64,000 nt of DNA from Methylobacter luteus IMV-B-3098 (lineage in GTDB: Bacteria; Pseudomonadota; Gammaproteobacteria; Methylococcales; Methylomonadaceae), in the NCBI RefSeq assembly GCF_000427625.1, contig NZ_KE386569.1:3108674-3172673 (forward strand), read 5' to 3'. The number at the start of each line of letters is the position of its first letter. Position 1 is the stretch's first letter. Shown piece by piece: positions 26,869 to 34,673 of this stretch. The position numbers and the translations under genes are program-made. The notes under the pieces were generated by a model. It saw only the letters and a list, made by a program, of their open reading frames with translations, had not been told where the DNA came from and made no database searches.

Positions 26869-28089
26869 ATGGCAGTACTCCCTCAGGGATACCACTTTCC
26901 AGACATGCATGAAGTAGCGGGAATCACGCTGGGCACCGCCTGCGCGGGCATCAAGCAGACCGAACGCGATGACATTTTAGTGATACAGATACCTGAGAAC
27001 GCAAGCTGCGCGGCTGTGTTCACGCAGAATGCCTTCTGCGCCGCGCCCGTGCATGTGGCAAAGGCACATCTTACTCAGGCGCCGCGCTGGCTGCTGATCA
27101 ATTCCGGCAATGCCAACGCCGGCACCGGCGATCAGGGCATGCAGGACGCCCTGGCGACCTGCGCGGATCTGGCCGAGGTGGCAGGCGGTGGCGCCAATCA
27201 GGTGCTGCCTTTCTCAACGGGAGTCATCGGCCAGCCTCTGCCGGTCGACAAAATCAAGGCGGCTTTGCCGGCGGCCGTGCGAAATCTTTCGGCTGCCAAC
27301 TGGGACAAAGCCGCGCGCGCGATCATGACGACCGACACCTTTCCCAAAGGCGTGTCCAAAGTCTTCACGATTGCAGGTCAGTCCGTCACGATCAACGGTA
27401 TTTCCAAAGGCGCCGGCATGATTCAGCCGAATATGGCGACGATGCTGGGCTTTATGGCCACGGATGCCAAGATAAAGCAGCCGCTTTTGCAGCAGTGTCT
27501 GGCTCAGGCCGTGGAACAGTCGTTTAACCGCATCACTGTCGATGGCGATACATCGACTAACGATGCCTGCGTCCTGATGGCCAGCGGCTGTTCAGAGGCT
27601 CCGGAAATCGAGGCAGACAGTGATCATTACCGGACTTTTGCCGAGGCCGTCATGGAAGTCTGCAAACAACTGGCCGAAGCCATCGTCCGGGACGGCGAAG
27701 GCGCCACCAAGCTGATGCGTATTGTGGTCAAGCAGGCCGCCTCTGATGAGGAAGCCGTGCGCGTCGGCAAAACCATCGCGCATTCGCCGCTGGTCAAGAC
27801 CGCTTTCTTCGCCAGCGATCCCAACTGGGGACGGATTCTGGCTGCCGTAGGGCGCGCCGGGGTGGAAAACATGGAGCTCGATAAAGTGCGGATTTATCTG
27901 GATCAGGTCTGTATTGTCAGGAACGGCGGCCGTGCAGATGACTATACCGAAGAGGCCGGCCAGCGGGTCATGGATCAGCAGGAAATCACCGTGACCGTTG
28001 CACTGGGACGGGGCGATGCCTGTCAGGAAATTTTGACCTGCGATTTTTCCTATGAGTATGTCAAGATCAATGCCGAATACAGAACTTGA
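26869..28089 (+). CDS. argJ: Glutamate N-acetyltransferase / ornithine acetyltransferase
   Basis: Moves the acetyl group from N-acetylornithine to glutamate in the cyclic arginine pathway; a bifunctional form would also use acetyl-CoA. The 406-aa proenzyme self-cleaves before the Thr in PNMATMLGFM; the motif KGAGMIQPNMATML is intact. Other family motifs are NSGNANAGTGDQG, TTDTFPKG and ASDPNWGRILAA. It starts 12 bases after the CDF gene and is followed after 12 bases by the Nudix-ThiE gene. Confidence 0.95.
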   Translation: MAVLPQGYHFPDMHEVAGITLGTACAGIKQTERDDILVIQIPENASCAAVFTQNAFCAAPVHVAKAHLTQAPRWLLINSGNANAGTGDQGMQDALATCADLAEVAGGGANQVLPFSTGVIGQPLPVDKIKAALPAAVRNLSAANWDKAARAIMTTDTFPKGVSKVFTIAGQSVTINGISKGAGMIQPNMATMLGFMATDAKIKQPLLQQCLAQAVEQSFNRITVDGDTSTNDACVLMASGCSEAPEIEADSDHYRTFAEAVMEVCKQLAEAIVRDGEGATKLMRIVVKQAASDEEAVRVGKTIAHSPLVKTAFFASDPNWGRILAAVGRAGVENMELDKVRIYLDQVCIVRNGGRADDYTEEAGQRVMDQQEITVTVALGRGDACQEILTCDFSYEYVKINAEYRT

Positions 28090-28101
28090 TCGACGGTATT
28101 A

Positions 28102-29037
28102 ATGAATATGAAGCCTCTTCAGGTTGCCGTGGGCGTCGTAAAAGACGCGGCCGGGCGGATTCTGATTTCGCTGCGTGACCGGTCCTTGCATCAGGGTGGC
28201 TTATGGGAGTTTCCGGGCGGCAAAATCGAGCCCTTCGAAACAGCCGGACAGGCGTTAAGCCGCGAGCTCAAGGAGGAGCTTGATATCACCGTCGAGGTCG
28301 CCAGTCCGTTGATTACCATTGAGCATCAATACCCTGATCTGGCGGTGCAGTTGCATGTGTTTCTGGTGGAACAATTCTCGGGCCATGCCAGAGGTTGTGA
28401 AGGTCAATTGTTTAAATGGGCAGCTCCCGATGAACTGGATCATTATGAATTTCCGGCCGCCAACCGGCCTATTGTTACGGCGGCCCAGCTGCCGCCCTAT
28501 TATGCGATTCTGGATGATACCGATGAGTCGCAGTTATTGACTAATCTGCAAAAAATATTGGATCGGGGCATCAGGCTGATACAGGCGCGGTTGAAGACAT
28601 TGTCCCGGCATGCTGTCGAAAGGTTTGCCGAACGGGCTTATCCTATGTGCCAACAGCAGGGCGCTTTATTATTGATGAATTCTGCCGTGGAAGCGGCCTA
28701 TGAGCTTAATGTAAACGGCATTCATTTAACCAGCCGGCATCTGATGGCTCTTGACAAGCGGCCCGAAAACATCAAATGGGTCGCCGCATCCTGCCATAAT
28801 CTTCAAGAATTGCGGCATGCGCAGGCCATAGGCGCCGATTTTGCGGTGCTGGCGCCGGTGCTGCCGACCAAAACGCATCCCGGAGCGCAGACACTGGGCT
28901 GGCAGCAATTTGCTGAGCTGGTTTCCAAGGCTAATTTACCGGTTTATGCCTTAGGAGGCATGTCTCTGTCTTGTCTATCGACAGCACGGCAGGCTGGCGG
29001 GCAGGGGATTGCGGCGATCAGGGCATTTCTGGATTGA
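28102..29037 (+). CDS. Nudix hydrolase fused to a ThiE/TenI-like domain
   Basis: The 311-aa protein has residues ~5-130 as a MutT-type Nudix domain. Its Nudix box is GGKIEPFETAGQALSRELKEEL (Gx5Ex7REUxEExGU satisfied), so cleansing of 8-oxo-dGTP or another nucleoside diphosphate-X is likely. Residues ~135-311 form a TIM-barrel like thiamine-phosphate synthase (RLIQARLKTLS, GIHLTSRHLM, VLAPVLPTKTHPGAQTLGW, PVYALGGMS). Several pyrophosphate-site residues of true ThiE are not evident, so a TenI-like or degenerate role is more likely than thiamin synthesis. The fusion is common next to argJ in Gammaproteobacteria. Confidence 0.88.
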   Translation: MNMKPLQVAVGVVKDAAGRILISLRDRSLHQGGLWEFPGGKIEPFETAGQALSRELKEELDITVEVASPLITIEHQYPDLAVQLHVFLVEQFSGHARGCEGQLFKWAAPDELDHYEFPAANRPIVTAAQLPPYYAILDDTDESQLLTNLQKILDRGIRLIQARLKTLSRHAVERFAERAYPMCQQQGALLLMNSAVEAAYELNVNGIHLTSRHLMALDKRPENIKWVAASCHNLQELRHAQAIGADFAVLAPVLPTKTHPGAQTLGWQQFAELVSKANLPVYALGGMSLSCLSTARQAGGQGIAAIRAFLD

Positions 29038-29038
29038 G

Positions 29039-29239
29039 CTAATGCCAGTCGTTGTTTTCGTCACCGTCCTCTGACAAGGGTTCGCCGGGAATCTTTTTTT
29101 CTTCCATGGCCCATTCTCCCAGATCGATCAGTTTACAACGTTCACAGCAGAAAGGCTTAAATTTCTGCTCGGGTGTCCAGGGCACGGGGCGTTTGCAGGT
29201 GGGGCATTTGACGACAAGCGGCTTGTCAGATGACGGCAT
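29039..29239 (-). CDS. yacG: DNA gyrase inhibitor YacG
   Basis: A 66-aa zinc protein that binds GyrB and blocks DNA binding by gyrase. The motif [12 protein letters not shown], then [15 protein letters not shown] gives the CxxC...CxxxC zinc set (the extra Cys in FCCERC is usual), and the acidic C-terminal tail is present. It is convergent with the Nudix-ThiE gene and overlaps the zapD stop by one base. Confidence 0.95.
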   Translation of the reverse strand: MPSSDKPLVVKCPTCKRPVPWTPEQKFKPFCCERCKLIDLGEWAMEEKKIPGEPLSEDGDENNDWH

Positions 29240-30009
29240 TAGAACAGGCAGCAGGTTAAGGAAAAAGGAATATCATCCGGTGTTTGTGTCGGACGCTTGT
29301 TATCTGAAGGCGGCGTCATGAATCGGATAGTGCAGCGGTGCTTGCCGCCGCTGATTTCCGCAAAGCAGTGGATGGATTTATCCACGTTCACTTTAAGCAG
29401 TTGAAAAGGCTGGCTTCTGTCCAGCGACAGCTGAAAAAAACCGGCTTCGGCGATTTCCGAAGTCGGGGCATTGCTGTTGCGTATAAAGCTGAGTATCAGA
29501 TCGATGGCGGTGCGGATGTCCGTAAACGGACTGCTCCAATGTTCCAGATCTTTCAAGCGAATGGACTCATCCTGTTCCAGCCAGTAATGGAATTCGGGCA
29601 AATCGAAGGAACAGGTGCCACCCGGGATCGAACTGCGCTGGGCAATGCTCTGGAACAGGTCGCTTTCCATGACATTAATGCCGATTTTGCCGCTGACGGC
29701 ATAGAGTCGCTTGCTGGTTTGAGTGACTTGTCCCAGCAGTTGCATCAGTTTTTCCGTATCCACACTGTCGCTATTGGCGACCTTGTTCAGTACCTTGGCA
29801 TGACGATCCAGTTCTTTGAGAATTTCCGATTTCAGATCGTTGCGTCTGAAGATCATCATGATATCAAGCAGACTGCTAAGCGCGGCGCGTTTGTCGGCCA
29901 CTGTCGGCCCGACTAGAAAATGACCGAATTGTTGAAACAGTTGTTCGAGCCGTATGAAAACCCGGATTCGTTCATTGAGTGGAAATTCATAGGTGATATT
30001 ATCGTTCAC
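29239..30009 (-). CDS. zapD: Cell division protein ZapD
   Basis: Cytoplasmic FtsZ-bundling factor (DUF1342) that stabilises the Z-ring. 256 aa begins [21 protein letters not shown], the family start, and includes [23 protein letters not shown] and the C-terminal beta region (HRCTIRFM). It lies between yacG and coaE, the conserved cluster of many Gammaproteobacteria. Confidence 0.95.
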   Translation of the reverse strand: MNDNITYEFPLNERIRVFIRLEQLFQQFGHFLVGPTVADKRAALSSLLDIMMIFRRNDLKSEILKELDRHAKVLNKVANSDSVDTEKLMQLLGQVTQTSKRLYAVSGKIGINVMESDLFQSIAQRSSIPGGTCSFDLPEFHYWLEQDESIRLKDLEHWSSPFTDIRTAIDLILSFIRNSNAPTSEIAEAGFFQLSLDRSQPFQLLKVNVDKSIHCFAEISGGKHRCTIRFMTPPSDNKRPTQTPDDIPFSLTCCLF

Positions 30010-30022
30010 GAATAAGTATATC

Positions 30023-30619
30023 CTAGCAGGCGCTTAATGAGAGGTATAAATTGTGCAGTTTTTTGACCTGTTCTGCAAGTCTATAATCCGATTCCGAATT
30101 ATCGATAAGATCGTCGGCATGCGATTTTCTAACGTCGCGGGACACCTGACTGTCAATGATCGACCGGATTCTCTCAAGAGAAAGTTGATCGCGTTTTCTG
30201 ACGCGTGCTATCTGTGTTTCGACCGGACAATCCACGACCAGCACCCGGTCGACAAAATGGGTCATGTTGGTTTCGAACAATAGCGGTATCGCTATGATGC
30301 AGTAGGGCGCATTCAGCTTTTCGAGTTCTGCCTGTATGGATTGATAAACCAGGGGATGAAGAATGGATTCGAGTTTTTGCTTTTGGGCGGGATCGGAAAA
30401 AACGATTTCCCTGAGCCTGGATCTGTTCAGGGAACCATCCGGATTGAGTATGTCGGCATCAAACTGCTGATCTATTTGTTTGAGCGCGGGCTGTCCTTTT
30501 GCAACAAGGTCATGAGCTATCTGGTCGGCATCGATTACGGGGCTGCCAAGTTCGGCGAACAGGCGTGCAACAGTCGTTTTGCCACAGCCGATGCCGCCGG
30601 TCAGGCCGATTTTAAGCAT
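30023..30619 (-). CDS. coaE: Dephospho-CoA kinase
   Basis: The last step of coenzyme A synthesis. The 198-aa protein from ATG at 30619 starts MLKIGLTGGIGCGKTTVA (P-loop GGIGCGKTT). It has the DADQIAHDLV motif, IAIPLLFETN and the CoA-domain region RVLVVDCPVETQIARVRKRD. A much longer upstream extension of the open frame lacks homology and is not counted. It lies 4 bases after pilD. Confidence 0.95.
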   Translation of the reverse strand: MLKIGLTGGIGCGKTTVARLFAELGSPVIDADQIAHDLVAKGQPALKQIDQQFDADILNPDGSLNRSRLREIVFSDPAQKQKLESILHPLVYQSIQAELEKLNAPYCIIAIPLLFETNMTHFVDRVLVVDCPVETQIARVRKRDQLSLERIRSIIDSQVSRDVRKSHADDLIDNSESDYRLAEQVKKLHNLYLSLSAC

Positions 30620-30623
30620 GTTG

Positions 30624-31502
30624 TTATAAGCCGACTGTGTCAAGATAAAACTGGTTGATGTCATTGCCCCAGAGTAATGCGATCCAGCCTGCCATCGCCA
30701 GATAAGGGCCAAATGGGATCGGGATTCGATGATCGCGTTTGACGAAAACGACCATGGCAATGCCTATGACCGAGCCTACCAGGGATGACAGTAAAATAAC
30801 AACGGGCAGGCTCTGCCAACCCAGCCAGGCGCCGAATAAAGCCAGCAATTTGAAATCGCCATAGCCCATGCCTTCTTTTCCCGTAGCCAGCTTGAACAGA
30901 TGGTAAACAGTCCAGAGCGCCAGGTAGCCGGCAATGACGCCTATGATGCTGGAGTGCGTGTCGGCAAATAACGCAAACAGGCTTAAAAATAGTCCCAGCC
31001 ATAAAGCAGGCAACGTGATGGAATCCGGTAACAGTTGATGGTCGATATCGATGAAGCTCAACGCGATCAGCGACCAGGTCAGGGCCAGGGCAAAAATTGT
31101 TTGCGGTGTATAGCCAAAATGCCAGGCCACGATCGCTGATGTGACAGCTGTGAAGGCTTCTATAACCGGATAGCGCAAGGAAATGGGGGTTCGGCATTGC
31201 GCGCATTTGCCTTTCAAAAAAAGATAGCTGACAACCGGGATGTTTTGATAGGGCTTGATAGGCGCATTGCAGTTTGGACAGCGTGATAGCGGGAAAGCCA
31301 GATTGAAAGGCTCTGCCTCAGGCGTTTCGTCCTGGTTAAGTCCCAGGTATTCGATGCACTCCTTTTTCCAGTTTCGCTGCATCATGATCGGCAATCGGTA
31401 GATGACGACATTGAGAAAACTGCCGACCATTAAGCCGACAATACCCGCCAGCGCGGATAAAATATAGGGTGAATTTAAAAGGATATCCAGCTGTTGCATC
31501 AT
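30624..31502 (-). CDS. pilD: Prepilin peptidase/N-methyltransferase PilD
   Basis: An inner-membrane aspartic protease that cleaves type IV pilin and pseudopilin leaders and methylates the new N terminus. About 292 aa from ATG at 31502 (another ATG one codon on). It has GSFLNVVIYRLP, the zinc-type tetracysteine CPNCNAPIKPYQNIP with KGKCAQCRTPIS, and the two catalytic Asp motifs SFIDIDHQLLPD and GYGDFKLLA, across about eight helices. It follows pilC by about 107 bases; a terminator-like hairpin lies in the gap. Confidence 0.95.
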   Translation of the reverse strand: MMQQLDILLNSPYILSALAGIVGLMVGSFLNVVIYRLPIMMQRNWKKECIEYLGLNQDETPEAEPFNLAFPLSRCPNCNAPIKPYQNIPVVSYLFLKGKCAQCRTPISLRYPVIEAFTAVTSAIVAWHFGYTPQTIFALALTWSLIALSFIDIDHQLLPDSITLPALWLGLFLSLFALFADTHSSIIGVIAGYLALWTVYHLFKLATGKEGMGYGDFKLLALFGAWLGWQSLPVVILLSSLVGSVIGIAMVVFVKRDHRIPIPFGPYLAMAGWIALLWGNDINQFYLDTVGL

Positions 31503-31510
31503 GTGTTTTA

Positions 31511-31541
31511 GAAAAAAGAAACGCTCCATGTGCTGGAGCGT
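31511..31541 (-). terminator. Terminator-like hairpin just upstream of pilD
   Basis: On the minus strand ACGCTCCA, loop GCACA, TGGAGCGT is followed by TTCTTTTTTC. The 8-bp stem and T-rich tail fit a rho-independent terminator for pilB-pilC transcripts, ending only 9 bases before the pilD start codon. It could act as an attenuator reducing pilD expression. Confidence 0.65.
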
Positions 31542-31608
31542 AGGTTGAACGGTTATGGATGTTTTGCGGCTATTTTAACAGTTTTCAAAAAACAACATCC
31601 CCTCAGGT

Positions 31609-32829
31609 TTAGCCCACAGCGGCGCCGAGTTTGAAAATAGGCAGGTACATGGCAATGATCAGGCCGCCGACCAGAATACCTAATATCACCATAATGGCCG
31701 GTTCCATCAAGCTGCTTAAATTGTCGACCAGATTGTCGACTTCTTCTTCATAAAAATCAGCTACCTTGGCTAACATGGCATCGATAGAGCCTGATTCTTC
31801 GCCTATGGCAAGCATCTGCATGACCATATGAGGAAACAGTTCGGTCTGTTGCATGGCAAACTGCAGCCGTTGTCCCATTGCCACTTCTTCACGCATTTTT
31901 AAGACGGCATCGGCGTAAATAATGTTTCCGCAAGCGCCGGCCACAGATTCCAGGGCTTCCACCAGCGGTACGCCGGCTGCCGACATTGTGGATAAGGTTC
32001 TGGAAAAACGGGCAATAGCCGACTTGTGTAAAATCATGCCGACAACAGGTATTTTCAGGAACATTTTATCCATGAAATGGTTGAACGGGCGCGAGCGTTT
32101 CTGGAAAAAAAGAAAGGCGTAGATAGCCGCACCGATGCTGCCGAACAGCAACCACCACCATTTCTGCATCCATTCCGATATGCCGATGACAAATAATGTG
32201 AAAGCCGGCAAGTCGGCGCCAAAGCTCTTGAAAAGGTCTTGAAAAACGGGCACTACAAAAAGCAGCAGAATGGCCGTTACGATAAACGCGACAACCAGCA
32301 CCGCAATAGGATAAGTCAGCGCCTTCTTGATCTTCTTTTTCAGGGATTCGGTTTTTTCCTTGTAAGTCGCGATTTTATCGAGCAAAGATTCGAGTACCCC
32401 CGCTTGCTCGCCTGCCTCGACCAGGTTGCAGAAGAGTTCGTCAAAATGCTGCGGTCGCTTATTAAGCGCTTCAGCCAGGGTGGCGCCACCTTCGATATCC
32501 GCTTTGACTTCCAGCAGCATTTTCTGCATGCTGGGATTGTCGTGGCCTTTGCCGATGATATCGAAAGACTGCACTAAAGGCACCCCTGCTTCCAGCATCG
32601 TCGCCAGTTGCCGGGCAAAGACCGCTATGTCAGCGGGAGTAATTGACTGGACTCTGGCGCCGAATAAGGGCTTGGGCTTTTTCTTGATTTTGGTAACGCG
32701 TATGCCCATGCGTCTTAAGTCGGTTCTGGCTATTATTTCACTTTTCGCAGAGATCAAACCTTTGGTTTTTTTTCTGCTTTTGTCGACGCCTTCCCAGATG
32801 AAATCCAGTTGATCAATTTGTTCTGCCAT
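31609..32829 (-). CDS. pilC: Type IV pilus inner-membrane platform protein PilC
   Basis: A GspF/PilC-type polytopic protein that couples the PilB motor to the assembling pilus. The 406-aa protein has two GspF repeats: VFARQLATMLEAGVPLVQSFD near residue 70 and FSRTLSTMSAAGVPLVEALE near 273. There are three membrane spans (including YPIAVLVVAFIVTAILLLF and IMVILGILVGGLIIAMYLPIF). It starts 2 bases after the pilB stop, so the two are coupled. Confidence 0.96.
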   Translation of the reverse strand: MAEQIDQLDFIWEGVDKSRKKTKGLISAKSEIIARTDLRRMGIRVTKIKKKPKPLFGARVQSITPADIAVFARQLATMLEAGVPLVQSFDIIGKGHDNPSMQKMLLEVKADIEGGATLAEALNKRPQHFDELFCNLVEAGEQAGVLESLLDKIATYKEKTESLKKKIKKALTYPIAVLVVAFIVTAILLLFVVPVFQDLFKSFGADLPAFTLFVIGISEWMQKWWWLLFGSIGAAIYAFLFFQKRSRPFNHFMDKMFLKIPVVGMILHKSAIARFSRTLSTMSAAGVPLVEALESVAGACGNIIYADAVLKMREEVAMGQRLQFAMQQTELFPHMVMQMLAIGEESGSIDAMLAKVADFYEEEVDNLVDNLSSLMEPAIMVILGILVGGLIIAMYLPIFKLGAAVG

Positions 32830-32831
32830 AA

Positions 32832-34547
32832 TTATTCCTTCGTTACGCGGTCAATTTCTTCCAGAGTCGTAATACCCATACGAACCTTATTCAACCCTGA
32901 TGCTCGCAAATCATTAATGCCTTCGGATTTGGCCTGCTCTGCCAGTTGCATGGCATTGCCGCCTTCAAGAATGAGCGAGCGCATTTTTTCGCTCAATGTC
33001 ATGACTTGATATATGCCGACCCGGCCTTTGTAACCGTTCGTGCAATGCTCGCAGCCCACGGAACTGAATATTTGCAGATTGTCCAGCTCTTCTTCTTTAA
33101 AGCCGGCGGAGAGCAGGGCCTTGGCCGGATAGTCGGCCGGCTTTTTGCAATGCTCGCACAGGCGCCGCGCCAGACGTTGAGCCATGATCAGGTTGACGGC
33201 CGAGACGATATTGAAAGGCGCGACGCCCATTTGCATGAGCCGGTTCAATGTCTGCGGCGCATCGTTGGTATGCAGGGTCGATAACACCAAGTGGCCTGTT
33301 TGTGCCGCTTTAACGGCGATCTCCGCGGTTTCCAAATCACGAATCTCACCGACCATGATGATATCGGGGTCCTGGCGCAGAAAGGCGCGTAAGGCCGAGG
33401 CGAACGTCAGGCCCGCTTTGACATTCATATTGACCTGATTGATGCCTTCTACCGTGATCTCCACAGGATCCTCGGCCGTGGAAATATTGCGTTCGATACT
33501 GTTAAGAATGTTCAGGCCCGTATAGAGCGTGACAGTTTTTCCGCTACCGGTCGGCCCTGTAACGAGGACCATGCCGTAAGGCTTGTGTATGGCTTCAAGG
33601 AACAATTTTTCCTGATCCCGTTCAAAGCCCAGCTTTTCGATGCCAAGTTGAGCGCTGGTAGGGTCCAGAATACGCAGAACAACTTTTTCGCCGAACAGGG
33701 TAGGGCAGGTATTGACACGAAAATCTATCGCACGGTGTTTCGATAAGACCATTTTAATGCGGCCGTCCTGCGGAACCCGGCGTTCGGCAATATCCATCCT
33801 GGCCATGACTTTGATGCGGGAAATAATGCGTGTCGCGGCACTGGCCGGCGGACTGGCGACTTCATGCAGGATGCCGTCGGACCTGAAGCGTATGCGGAAG
33901 TTTTTTTCGTAAGGTTCCAGGTGAATATCGGATGCGCCTTTTTTTATCGAATCCAGCAGGATTTTATTGACGAAGCGCACAATGGGCGCATCGTCAATTT
34001 CGGAGTTGGCGTCATCCTTGGCCGTGTCTTCATCGCCGGACATGATATTCAGGTTATCCAGATCCTCGTCGAGAAGATCTTTCATGGATGTATCTGATGC
34101 GGCTTCTAAAGACGTCTCAATCGCCTTGACGAGTTTGTTTTCCTCGACCAGTATGGTTTCGGGTTTAAGCAGGCTTTGAAACTTGATGTCATCGAGCGCC
34201 TGAAAATTGGTCGGATCGGAGACGGCGATAAACAGCGTTTTGCCACGCTTGAAAAGCGGTAGTACATGGTGTTGGCGTATCAGTTTTTCGCTGATCAATT
34301 TGACAGGCAGGCTGCGGCAGTCTATCGCATCAAGATCAAAAAAAGGTATCCCGAACTCAGCGGAGGCTTTTGTTGCTACGGCTCTGCTGTCAACAAAATT
34401 ATTGGCCACCAGATAGGAGATGAGCGGAATCTTCTTTTTTTGCGATTCCTGAATGTGGGTTTGAGCTTCGCTTTCAGATAGCAGGCCGCCTTGAATTAAG
34501 CATTTTACGAGACCATTAAATTGTAGATCGGTTAATACGGTAGCCAT
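32832..34547 (-). CDS. pilB: Type IV pilus assembly ATPase PilB
   Basis: A hexameric GspE-type ATPase driving pilus extension. The 571-aa protein has an N-terminal MshEN domain (residues ~1-150). Walker A is TGPTGSGKTVTLY, the Asp box includes ISTAEDPVEI, Walker B is IIMVGEIRDLETAE, and the His box is TGHLVLSTLHTNDA. The zinc tetracysteine is CEHCKKP and then CEHCTNGYKGR. All motor motifs are intact. The upstream 126 bases contain a strong inverted repeat at 34631-34664. Confidence 0.96.
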   Translation of the reverse strand: MATVLTDLQFNGLVKCLIQGGLLSESEAQTHIQESQKKKIPLISYLVANNFVDSRAVATKASAEFGIPFFDLDAIDCRSLPVKLISEKLIRQHHVLPLFKRGKTLFIAVSDPTNFQALDDIKFQSLLKPETILVEENKLVKAIETSLEAASDTSMKDLLDEDLDNLNIMSGDEDTAKDDANSEIDDAPIVRFVNKILLDSIKKGASDIHLEPYEKNFRIRFRSDGILHEVASPPASAATRIISRIKVMARMDIAERRVPQDGRIKMVLSKHRAIDFRVNTCPTLFGEKVVLRILDPTSAQLGIEKLGFERDQEKLFLEAIHKPYGMVLVTGPTGSGKTVTLYTGLNILNSIERNISTAEDPVEITVEGINQVNMNVKAGLTFASALRAFLRQDPDIIMVGEIRDLETAEIAVKAAQTGHLVLSTLHTNDAPQTLNRLMQMGVAPFNIVSAVNLIMAQRLARRLCEHCKKPADYPAKALLSAGFKEEELDNLQIFSSVGCEHCTNGYKGRVGIYQVMTLSEKMRSLILEGGNAMQLAEQAKSEGINDLRASGLNKVRMGITTLEEIDRVTKE

Positions 34548-34630
34548 GCGATGATTGGTTTAATGCAACTGTAAAAGCAAATATAGATCAAATAAGAGGT
34601 TTGTCCAATAAATAGACAAAACGAAGGATA

Positions 34631-34664
34631 GACATAAGGGGAAGGCGTTCTTTCCCCTTATGTC
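34631..34664. terminator. Perfect 13-bp inverted repeat between valS and pilB
   Basis: GACATAAGGGGAA, 8-base loop, TTCCCCTTATGTC. It lies just after the valS stop on the minus strand and may end valS transcription or be a regulator site upstream of pilB. A T run is lacking, so a classical intrinsic terminator is uncertain. Confidence 0.5.
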
Positions 34665-34673
34665 TTGATACCT

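Noticed and set aside
30620-30760. N-terminal extension of coaE
   Set aside because: No similarity to CoaE, overlaps pilD, and the family start MLKIGLTGGIG at 30619 is clear.
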